64,000 bases of DNA. It comes from Bryocella elongata. GTDB lineage: Bacteria; Acidobacteriota; Terriglobia; Terriglobales; Acidobacteriaceae. The translations under genes and the position numbers were made by a program. Shown piece after piece: positions 1 to 7,463 of this stretch. Positions within the stretch are counted from its first letter, which is position 1. Each line of letters starts with the position of its first letter. The DNA lies in contig NZ_FNVA01000001.1 of the NCBI RefSeq assembly GCF_900108185.1, positions 62,001-126,000 of the forward strand, in the 5' to 3' direction. A model generated the notes under the pieces. It ran no database searches. It was not told the origin of the DNA and worked only from the letters and a program-made list of their open reading frames with translations.

Positions 1-3000
1 GGGCGGCGTAAAGGTGATGGTCGCTGTGCAGCTTGCTCCAGGCGCGAGTGTCGTGGTGCACGTGGTTGCCGTCTGCGTGAAGTTTGCCGAGTTGGTGCCG
101 GTCAACGATAGCGCGAGGTTCGTGATCGTCGTCGTGCCGATGTTTGTGACCAGCGCGTTCTGCGGTGGCGAGGTCGTACCCACCGTTGCAGCGTAGGAGA
201 GCGCCGTGGGTACAACCGACAGCTGTGGCGTGAAGCCCGTGCCGCTCGCTGTGAAGCTCACTGTCTGGTTCGGGCCACCTCCGTTGCTCCCCACAGAGGC
301 GCTGAATGTGACGTTCGTATAAGCCTGTGCTGCCGTCGGCGTGAAGGTCACGGCAAGCGCGCAGGAACCGCCTGGCGCGAGCCCGCTGCTGCAGTTCGAC
401 GCGTTCACCGTGAACCCTGCATTGGTGTTGAAGCCGCCGATTCCAGCCGTGTAGAGGACTCCGGAGTTGGTGAGCGTGATGTTCTGCGGAGTGCTGGACG
501 TACCGACGGCCTGGTTGCCAAACGTAAGTGTTGTGGGATTCGGTGTGACATAAACACCGTTCACATAGCCACTAAGTGCCACTGTCTGCGTAGTTGCCGT
601 GGTGTTCAATGAGTTGGTGATAAAGGTGACAGCCCCGGTGAAGCTGCCTGCGTGTGTGGGAGTGGCGGTGACGAGGATGTTGCACAATGCGCCGGGAGCG
701 ATGCTCATGTTGTTGCTGCAGGAGTTCGAACTGGCGGGCGAAAGGGTGAAGATGGCGCCAGACACGCCCACAGTCGCCAGCGTGAGCGCTTGATTGCCCC
801 CGTTGTACAGGGTCAGCGTCGATGTCGAGGGCGTGCTGGTGCTCATGCTGCCAAAGTTCACCGCGCCCTGGGAGCGATCGACCTTGTCGAGGTTGGTGTA
901 GTCGCCGACATAGACAGTGCCATCGGGACCCACGCTTGGGTTACCGGTGATGTAACCACCAGCGTCAATCCCACCTAACGGGGCGAGGTAGTTAGAGGCC
1001 GGAAGCAGCCCGACGGAATACGAGTAGGTGCTGTTGTTGGTGTCGCGCGAGACGTACACCGTGTTCGCAGCATCGATGCCGATGCCGGAGTTGCCGTTGG
1101 GCGTGATCTGACTCTGTGTTCCACCCGACTGAAGCTCGTTGATCGAGTAACCACCGATGAAGACATCCTCGCTGCTGTCGACGACCAGTCCGCTGGCTTG
1201 GGTAATGCTGGGGGAGATAACAGTCGCCGCCCCGGTTCCATTCGGAAAGATCGTGTAAATCTTGCTGCTGTCCGTGGCGTAGACGTCTCCGGTGTTGCCT
1301 GTGGTCAGGCTCTGCAGCGTGTTGCCCGTACCAGGCACATTGATGGTTCCCTGTAAGCCTTGGACGGTGTCGTAATACTTGATGAAGCCGTTCGAGCTCT
1401 GGTCCGCGATGTAGAGCACACCAGCTCCATCGATCCCGATTCCTCGGGGTGAATTCAAGCCTGTGATCGGAAGGGTAGAGGTAACACCGCCCGTTGTGAG
1501 CCGGAGGATGGAGTTCGCACCTTCGAGCGCGATATAGACCGTTCCGTTCTCATCCACGACGGAGTTATAAAGATAGTTGGAATTATTGAGGATGGGAGTG
1601 GTGATGATGCCGGGTTGCATCAATGCTAAGGGCGCTTGTCCAACCCCATCCAGCAGCGTTGTGGCGATGCGGGTACCGTTGACGGTGAGGAAGATGGCGT
1701 CTTTACGCGCCCCCGGATACTTTGGGGTGAACTGGACGGTCACCGTGCAGACCACCGCTGCGACAGGGCCGGTGCAGCTTGCCTGGCCTGCGCTGTAACT
1801 GGTGCCCGTATGCAGCGTGGCGACGGGAGTTATCGAGCTGCTGTACCCGGTGATCGTATACGTCGCGGTAAGTGACTGTGCGGAACCGGGCGCGATGCCG
1901 ACCGCTGCCGAGTTGAAGATGAGGACGTTGTTACTATTACTGCCGCCCGTCTGCACGATACCCGGCAGGCCATTGCCTGTGACAGGAATCGAGGCCACCG
2001 ACGCCGGCGTACTACTGCCCTCATTGCCCGTGATCGAAACGGCGCCGGTGTAGGCCTGTGGTGCAGTCGGCGTGAAGGTGAGGCTCAGATTGCAGCTCGC
2101 ATTGACGGCCAGTGTCGCTCCACAGCCGCCACTGCTCGAGGGCGCCACCGTGAAGTCGGGGCTCGTCGATGCAAGATTGGAGAGCGTCGCAGGTCCACCG
2201 TAACCGTTGTTCGTAATCGTGATGGTCTGCGCGGTACTGCTGGTCGCGATGGTCTGCGGGTTGAAGGACACCGTCGCAGGCGAGGCCACCAGGTACGCGC
2301 CATTGATGAAAGCGCTCAGCGTGATGGTCTCGGTTGAATAATTGTTATTCAACGAGTTTGACGTCACCACGATGCTGCCGGGATAGTTGCCGGCGTTGGG
2401 CGACTCGAAGTTCACCGCGATGTTGCACGATGCGCCGGGCGCCAGCATGATGCCAGCGGTGCAGGGATTGGTGGCAGCCGTCTGCAGTGCATAGCCGGTT
2501 CCGCTTAGTGCAATGTTGCTAAGGTTCAGCGGCGAGTTGCCGATGTTGAGCATGTTCACTGTCTGCGTCGCAGCCGTCGCGCCTTCCGTCTGGCTGCCGA
2601 ACGCGATGGTGTCTTGCGTACGATCGATCTTGTACGCGCCGCCCAGCGTGCCAAAGTACAAGGTGCCGGACGTACTCGAGGTCAGCCCTGTAATCGGCAC
2701 GTTGCTGAAGGCCGAAAAGCTGTAGGTGCTGCTGTTGTAGTTCGAGGACGCAAGCTCCGTCGGCACGGTTCCGCTGGCGAGATAGAGTGTATCGGCTGCG
2801 TCCATTCCGAACTGGTTGGCAGTGCTCAACGTCGAGATCTGGCTTTGCGAACCTGCGGCCGTAAGCTCGTTGAAGGACGAACCGCCGATGAAGTAATCGC
2901 CCGCAGAGTCGATCAGGCCGAAGTACGCAGACGTCACCGGCGGGTTGAGCGCGGCGGTGGTCGACGATCCGGTGGGCAGCAGCTTATAGATCGTGTTCGT

Positions 3001-3789
3001 CGAAGCTCCGACGGCAAAGACATCGCCCATGCCGTCCACGGCGGTGTTGTAGTACTGGTCGCTCGCGGGCATGGTGATTGTGCCCTGAAGGCTCTGCACC
3101 GTGTCGTAGGTGTTGATCGTGCTCAGCAACGCCGCACTGTTGCCGCCCATTCCCCAGTAGAGGACGCCGGCACCGTCAATCGACAGATTGAAGATGGTTC
3201 CCACATTGCTGACCAGCGTGGTGGGCGTCGTGCATCCCGGCAAACAACTTTGGATACTGTTGGCGGCGCTGTTGTAGAAGTACACGACGCCGTTCTCGTC
3301 GGTAACGATGTCCTTCACGTAACCGCTGGACGAGACGGCCAGACCGGTTGGCAGCGTCACGACACCTGGCTGAAAGGCCGCGAGCGGAGCTGTGCCTACG
3401 CCCGACAGAAGAATCGTACCGATGCGGGTCGAGCCATTCATTACAAAGATGGCTTCCTTGCGAATGCCCGGCAACGTCGGCCGGAAGTACACCGTGAGGG
3501 TACAGGTCACGGTACCCGTGCCGTTACACGTCGGCCCGCTGAAGTAGTAATCCCTCGCGTAATGCTGTTGAAAGCTGAAGCTCCCGGTGAAACCCGTCAA
3601 CGTGACGGTCTCCACGACTCCGCTCGACGAATTGCCGACCGCCGTCGCAGGAAGCTGTACGACAACCGGAGAGGTCAAGACGGTACCGGCAGACGCCGTT
3701 TGCGGCATCAGCAACCCCATGAGGGCAGCGAGCGTAACCATGCAGCGGAGCAGGGCCTGGCGGACAGCGAAGGAAGATTGGACGTTCAC
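1..3789 (-). CDS. Giant secreted Ig-like/NHL repeat protein, 3' end outside window
   Basis: The frame is open from a GTG at 3789 to the window edge (1263 codons), so the C-terminus is missing. GGAG lies about 7 bases before the GTG. The first 35 residues are a signal peptide with a hydrophobic stretch ending near ASAG. Then come Ig-like segments of the choice-of-anchor type (for example LAPGASCTATITFTP near the window edge) alternating with beta-propeller/NHL-like stretches (VTDENGVVYFYNSA). The arrangement repeats with a period of about 1755 bp (585 residues). Proteins of this kind are exported and probably surface-bound; the ligand is unknown. The zinc-ribbon gene lies 138 bp upstream on the same strand. 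Confident as a real gene, not as a function. Confidence 0.85.
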   Translation of the reverse strand, partial: MNVQSSFAVRQALLRCMVTLAALMGLLMPQTASAGTVLTSPVVVQLPATAVGNSSSGVVETVTLTGFTGSFSFQQHYARDYYFSGPTCNGTGTVTCTLTVYFRPTLPGIRKEAIFVMNGSTRIGTILLSGVGTAPLAAFQPGVVTLPTGLAVSSSGYVKDIVTDENGVVYFYNSAANSIQSCLPGCTTPTTLVSNVGTIFNLSIDGAGVLYWGMGGNSAALLSTINTYDTVQSLQGTITMPASDQYYNTAVDGMGDVFAVGASTNTIYKLLPTGSSTTAALNPPVTSAYFGLIDSAGDYFIGGSSFNELTAAGSQSQISTLSTANQFGMDAADTLYLASGTVPTELASSNYNSSTYSFSAFSNVPITGLTSSTSGTLYFGTLGGAYKIDRTQDTIAFGSQTEGATAATQTVNMLNIGNSPLNLSNIALSGTGYALQTAATNPCTAGIMLAPGASCNIAVNFESPNAGNYPGSIVVTSNSLNNNYSTETITLSAFINGAYLVASPATVSFNPQTIATSSTAQTITITNNGYGGPATLSNLASTSPDFTVAPSSSGGCGATLAVNASCNLSLTFTPTAPQAYTGAVSITGNEGSSTPASVASIPVTGNGLPGIVQTGGSNSNNVLIFNSAAVGIAPGSAQSLTATYTITGYSSSITPVATLHTGTSYSAGQASCTGPVAAVVCTVTVQFTPKYPGARKDAIFLTVNGTRIATTLLDGVGQAPLALMQPGIITTPILNNSNYLYNSVVDENGTVYIALEGANSILRLTTGGVTSTLPITGLNSPRGIGIDGAGVLYIADQSSNGFIKYYDTVQGLQGTINVPGTGNTLQSLTTGNTGDVYATDSSKIYTIFPNGTGAATVISPSITQASGLVVDSSEDVFIGGYSINELQSGGTQSQITPNGNSGIGIDAANTVYVSRDTNNSTYSYSVGLLPASNYLAPLGGIDAGGYITGNPSVGPDGTVYVGDYTNLDKVDRSQGAVNFGSMSTSTPSTSTLTLYNGGNQALTLATVGVSGAIFTLSPASSNSCSNNMSIAPGALCNILVTATPTHAGSFTGAVTFITNSLNTTATTQTVALSGYVNGVYVTPNPTTLTFGNQAVGTSSTPQNITLTNSGVLYTAGIGGFNTNAGFTVNASNCSSGLAPGGSCALAVTFTPTAAQAYTNVTFSASVGSNGGGPNQTVSFTASGTGFTPQLSVVPTALSYAATVGTTSPPQNALVTNIGTTTITNLALSLTGTNSANFTQTATTCTTTLAPGASCTATITFTPP

Positions 3790-3926
3790 CGTGAGTCTCC
3801 TGGCGGAAGTTCGTGGGCCTGGGTGGGTGCGTGGAAGTCGAGAGAGGAGGGAAGTGAGCCGGACAAAGGAATCAGCCAGCGCAGCCGGTGGGCGTCGGCT
3901 GACCGGGAGCAGGGGAGGGCGCGGAG

Positions 3927-4178
3927 TCACTTGATCCTCCGCGGACCGGTGGTGCTCTCGTCGGGAGCAGGAGCAGGTGGAGGCTCCGGCGGAGGAAGTG
4001 CCTGGCCGCACCACGGACAAAAGGCGTCAGCGGGAGCCGTGCCGCGGGGCATCGTGATGCGCCGCTGGTGCTCATACACCGTCACCTCGCGGCGCATCGA
4101 GGACGAACTGCTCTCCTCGCGAACCTCGTGGCGAAGTGAAAACGCCCTCTCGCGCAGCCAGTTGTAGAGTCCAGTCAT
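3927..4178 (-). CDS. Small zinc-ribbon-like hypothetical protein
   Basis: 83 residues starting MTGLYNWLRER, with GGAG 11 bases before the ATG. The frame stays open upstream to 4277, but the 4178 start is supported by the ribosome binding site. A basic and serine-rich first half (HEVREESSSSSMRREVTVYEHQ) is followed by a CPWCG knuckle and a proline-rich tail. Only one Cys pair is present, so metal binding would need a second protomer or other ligands. It precedes the giant repeat protein on the same strand and may share its transcript. No function can be assigned. Confidence 0.55.
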   Translation of the reverse strand: MTGLYNWLRERAFSLRHEVREESSSSSMRREVTVYEHQRRITMPRGTAPADAFCPWCGQALPPPEPPPAPAPDESTTGPRRIK

Positions 4179-4415
4179 TCGAGCAACGCTCCGTGACCGC
4201 CATCGTTGGCGGAGCGGCGCAAAAACTCCAGTGACCCGTTCTGACAAAGTGTGACAAGGCCGAAAAATCAAGCACAAGTCGCTGATCGTGGAGAAGTTAC
4301 GTCACCAGGCACGATCTTTGAGGAAGACCCGCCAGCCTGCCCGTCCCGCGGGGCAGGGAGTTGCGCAGAACCGTTCGTGAGCCGTTTGGCCTCGGGGCCG
4401 CACGTTAGCTCGCAC

Positions 4416-4464
4416 ACAAATTCAGCCGGCGACTTGTGGTTTCTGAGTCACCGGCTGAATTTGT
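4416..4464. repeat. Perfect 14-bp inverted repeat
   Basis: ACAAATTCAGCCGG at 4416-4429 is matched exactly by CCGGCTGAATTTGT at 4451-4464, with a 21-base loop. There is no T-run after either arm, so it is not an obvious intrinsic terminator. It could be a protein-binding site, an RNA stem or a small mobile remnant. Confidence 0.6.
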
Positions 4465-4590
4465 CCCTGCAGTTCTGTTCCTGTTGTCCAGCCAGCCAAT
4501 CGCGGGATGAGATTGCCCTGCCTCGGGCAGGGCCGTCACCTTGAGGGAACTGCAGGACTCCGTTCCAGGCTTGTGACTAGGCACAACAGC

Positions 4591-4618
4591 GAAGGGCAGG
4601 GCCTGAACCCCGCCCTTC
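4591..4618 (-). terminator. Hairpin downstream of the M28 peptidase gene
   Basis: GAAGGGC (4591-4597) pairs with GCCCTTC (4612-4618). GGG and CCC continue the stem after one A/C mismatch, around a 6-base loop. It lies 22 bases past the peptidase stop codon and resembles the hairpin at 46413-46440, but lacks a clear T-run. Confidence 0.4.
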
Positions 4619-4639
4619 ACTCTTCGATCATCCGGCTGA

Positions 4640-6268
4640 TTACTTCTTGAGCGGATCAGGCGTAGCAATGCGGGGTAGCATCTCGGAGCGAGTCGCAGCG
4701 TTGTAGGCGAACCACGCTTCAATCATCGCTCCCTGCATCACATCGCCCTTCTGCACGCGGTCATAGAGGTCCATGTTGGAGTGGTGCGTGCGCGAGCCAT
4801 ACTCCAGTGGATCCTGCATGAAGCCGATGCCGTCGAGACCAATCCACGAGAAGCTCGTCGAGTCCGTGCCTCCGGGCGCAGTCGTCGGACCAGCGGTCAG
4901 GCCAGTGACAGCCTCGATGCCCAGGTCCTTGATCGGATTGATCCACGACTGGAAGACGGCAGCAAGCTGTGCATTGCCCAGCGCCGACACAGCGCGGAAC
5001 TTACCCGAACCCGAATCGTCGTTGAAGTACACATCGAGGTTGTCGTACTCGGGCGTCTTCACCATCGTGTCGCGCGGAGCGAAGTGCTTCTGCACATACG
5101 CCAGAGAACCGTAGAGACCCTCTTCCTCGCCGCCCCACAGCGCCACGCGCACCGTGCGAGCCATCGGCTTGTGCAGCGTCGCAAGAATGCGCACTGCCTC
5201 CAGCGCTACCGACGAGCCCGTGCCGTTGTCGGTCGCGCCCGTACCGCCCTGCCAGCTGTCAAAGTGGCCGCCCACCATCACCACCTCTTCCGGCTTCGTC
5301 GTACCCGGGATCTCGCCGATGACGTTGAAGCCCATCAGGTCATCCTTCTGGTACTCGGTCTCGATGTCGAAGGTCAGCTTGGGCGTGATGCCATGCTGCA
5401 GCAAGCGGCAGATGCGGTTGTACTGCTCCGGCGTGATGGACGCCATCGGAGGACCGACCGGGTCCTTCGGATCTTCCGAGCCACCATACGAAGCGAAGAT
5501 CGTGCCGCCATCGCCGTTATAGCCAGGAGTCAGCGCCACCGCTACGCCCTCTTCCTTCAGGAACGCGTTCACTTGGTTGCGCAGGACGCGGCCCGTTGGA
5601 GCTGCGGTGGAGAGAGTTGCGGGCGTGTACTCGCCCGGGCGAGGCGCCGCTGCACCGCCAGGACGTCCGCCGCCAAATCCGCCGCGAGAAGGATCGGGAG
5701 TCTTCGTACGCTCCTCGATCTCAGCGTCGGTCAGGCGATGCGCCTCCGCTTCGGTGTGCATCGCAAGCTCGCGTGGATCGAAGATCAGAACGATCTTGCC
5801 CTTCAGCTTGCCGTGATACTTCGCGAAGTCTTCTTTCGAGTGCAGCGGAGCAAGCACGGCATCCGCAGTCACGGAGCCGTTGGTGCCCGGCGTCCATGCC
5901 AGAGGGAAGCCGATCAGCGAAGCATAGGCGGGCGACTCCAGCGCGCCATAGTACTTCTTGATCTGCCATCCATCGCCGAACGGTCCCCACTTCTCGAGGT
6001 GCACGTTCTTCAGGCCCCACTTCTTCATCTGCTCCATGGTCCACTCGGCTGCCGCGCGATGGTTGCGGCTGTTGTTCACGCGCGGGCCGTAGACCTCCGA
6101 GATGTAGAACAGGTTCTCCATCACCTGCGAGTGCTGGAACGCTTCACTCTTGATCTGGTTCAAGGCGGCGAGGTCCACCTTGTCTCCATCCTGCGCCGGC
6201 GCAGTGGACGTGAAGAGCAGAGTTAGTGTGCAGGCGGCGGCTGCCAGGCGGAAGCGAAGCGAACTCAC
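4640..6268 (-). CDS. Secreted M28 family zinc aminopeptidase
   Basis: 542 residues from a GTG at 6268 preceded by AAGGAG 7 bases upstream; the frame is open further upstream but that part has no signal. Residues 1-26 form a signal peptide ending TAPAQ. A protease-associated domain sits at about 130-300. The catalytic M28 domain follows, with HFDSW (H335, D337), the bridging Asp in TDNGTG (D347), the EEEGL glutamates near 380 and a late HHSNMD histidine pair. All expected di-zinc ligands are therefore present. A Gly/Pro-rich insert lies at about 195-215. The likely role is periplasmic or extracellular release of N-terminal amino acids or dipeptides. Confidence 0.9.
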   Translation of the reverse strand: MSSLRFRLAAAACTLTLLFTSTAPAQDGDKVDLAALNQIKSEAFQHSQVMENLFYISEVYGPRVNNSRNHRAAAEWTMEQMKKWGLKNVHLEKWGPFGDGWQIKKYYGALESPAYASLIGFPLAWTPGTNGSVTADAVLAPLHSKEDFAKYHGKLKGKIVLIFDPRELAMHTEAEAHRLTDAEIEERTKTPDPSRGGFGGGRPGGAAAPRPGEYTPATLSTAAPTGRVLRNQVNAFLKEEGVAVALTPGYNGDGGTIFASYGGSEDPKDPVGPPMASITPEQYNRICRLLQHGITPKLTFDIETEYQKDDLMGFNVIGEIPGTTKPEEVVMVGGHFDSWQGGTGATDNGTGSSVALEAVRILATLHKPMARTVRVALWGGEEEGLYGSLAYVQKHFAPRDTMVKTPEYDNLDVYFNDDSGSGKFRAVSALGNAQLAAVFQSWINPIKDLGIEAVTGLTAGPTTAPGGTDSTSFSWIGLDGIGFMQDPLEYGSRTHHSNMDLYDRVQKGDVMQGAMIEAWFAYNAATRSEMLPRIATPDPLKK

Positions 6269-6437
6269 GGGACGTCTCCTTGTTGAAGCGGAAGGTTGGC
6301 TGACAGTGGACGGAGCAGGGAAGACCAGCGCACGCAGCCTTGCGGCAGGCGGTACCGGGAGCCCAGGATTTCGCGATGTGACCAAGCTATTGAAGTCGGG
6401 CGTGCAATGCAACAAGCCGGCCAGTCGCAAATCTCCG

Positions 6438-7028
6438 CTACTTGCGAGCCTTCGCCAGCCGCTCGGTCTCCGCACGCCGGAAGCACGTTGGTGCGTGGTC
6501 ATTCACCATGCCGCAGGCCTGCATGAAGGCATACGCGATCACCGGCCCGCAGAACTTGAAGCCCCGCTTCTTCAGGGCCTTGGCCATCGCTTCGGAGACG
6601 GGCGTCGATGCCGGCACCGGCCCGTGGCCCAGCCGCGGCGTTCCCCCCGCCAGCTCCCACAGCCACGCGCTGAAGTCCTCGCCGTCCTTCTTCATCTGCT
6701 GGTAGACCTTCGCGCCGTCGATCGTCGCCTGGATCTTGGCCCGCGACCGGATGATGCCCGGATCGGCCAACAGCTTCACCACCTCGGCCTCGGTCATGCG
6801 CGCCACCCGCGCGGGATCGAAGCCATGGAACGCCTTCCGCAGCGCCTCCCGCTTGCGCAGGATGATCAGCCATGAGAGCCCCGCCTGAAAGCCCTCCAGC
6901 GCCAGCATCTCCCAAAGGGCGCGGCCGTCATACTCCGGAACACCCCAGTTCTCGTCGTGGTCCGCCATCAGCAGCGGATCGCTGCCAGCCCACGCGCAGC
7001 GCACCTTCTTGTCAGCTCCAACAGCCAT
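6438..7028 (-). CDS. tag: DNA-3-methyladenine glycosylase I
   Basis: 196 residues starting MAVGADKKVRCAWAG, with GGGAG 8 bases before the ATG. The family signature is clear: RCAWAG near the N-terminus, the NWGVPEYDGRALWEMLALEGFQ segment, and a C-terminal NDHAPTC. The N-terminal Cys, an early His and the C-terminal His/Cys are the zinc ligands known for this family. It excises 3-methyladenine from alkylated DNA. Its stop codon is 169 bp upstream of the M28 peptidase start on the same strand. Confidence 0.93.
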   Translation of the reverse strand: MAVGADKKVRCAWAGSDPLLMADHDENWGVPEYDGRALWEMLALEGFQAGLSWLIILRKREALRKAFHGFDPARVARMTEAEVVKLLADPGIIRSRAKIQATIDGAKVYQQMKKDGEDFSAWLWELAGGTPRLGHGPVPASTPVSEAMAKALKKRGFKFCGPVIAYAFMQACGMVNDHAPTCFRRAETERLAKARK

Positions 7029-7463
7029 CCAGCAATCTCCCTGACCAAGACTAACTGGGAGCGCAACCGCCCGCGGCAACCGGCAGCCAGCCGAATTTCG
7101 CCCGGATCGTGCGAAATTCTTATCTCGGACTTGCATAGTCCGAGATTTGCGATATGCTATCTCAAGATATGAGACTCGAATGGTCGGAGATGGGTTGAGG
7201 GACCCTCTTCGATCGGTCCATTGGAGCAAGTACGATGACGACCACTCTGGCCGCGCCATGCCCGCACGCGGGTGTCGGCGTGCCGCAATCACCCTCCTCC
7301 CGCCGCGAACACGCGCGGGGCAGCCCATAACCCACTGAAATTCGATGGATCGGATGGACCCACGAACAAGGCGCGCGTCCTGCGCCGCTGCACTCGTGCG
7401 TCTCGATTTGGCCAGCGGCGTTTGAGGGGGCGTCGCTCATGACGACAGGGAAAGTAAGGAACG
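7029..7463. other. Divergent promoter region between tag and the TonB receptor
   Basis: No gene is visible in these 435 bases. The region holds a 10-bp perfect inverted repeat (7122-7146) and, just after it, a looser AT-rich motif with TATCTC and GAGA half-sites around 7158-7174. Both suit a regulator of iron uptake. The receptor ribosome binding site (AAGGA) is just before 7464. Confidence 0.45.
7122..7146. promoter_or_regulatory. 10-bp inverted repeat, possible operator of the siderophore receptor
   Basis: ATCTCGGACT (7122-7131) and AGTCCGAGAT (7137-7146) are perfectly complementary around a 5-base centre. There is no T-run and it sits between divergent genes, which favours an operator over a terminator. 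It is not a classical Fur box. Confidence 0.45.

Larger units (their letters stand above)
4179..4639. other. Intergenic region with several hairpins
   Basis: No convincing gene. The open frames here (4251-4544 plus, 4405-4722 minus) have no family signature and the second overlaps the M28 peptidase gene. The stretch holds a 14-bp inverted repeat (4416-4464), a GCCCTGCC/GGGCAGGGC hairpin near 4515-4533 and a terminator-like hairpin at 4591-4618. The promoter of the zinc-ribbon gene must also be here. Confidence 0.5.

Noticed and set aside
2614-4167. 517-codon plus-strand frame opposite the giant repeat protein
   Set aside because: Its translation is Arg/Gly-rich without motifs, whereas the minus strand gives recognisable Ig-like repeats and a signal peptide.
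4405-4722. 105-codon minus-strand frame near the M28 stop codon
   Set aside because: It overlaps the conserved C-terminus of the peptidase in another frame and consists mostly of intergenic hairpin sequence.
4781-6226. 481-codon plus-strand frame opposite the M28 peptidase
   Set aside because: Arg/His/Leu-rich shadow of a complete peptidase gene.
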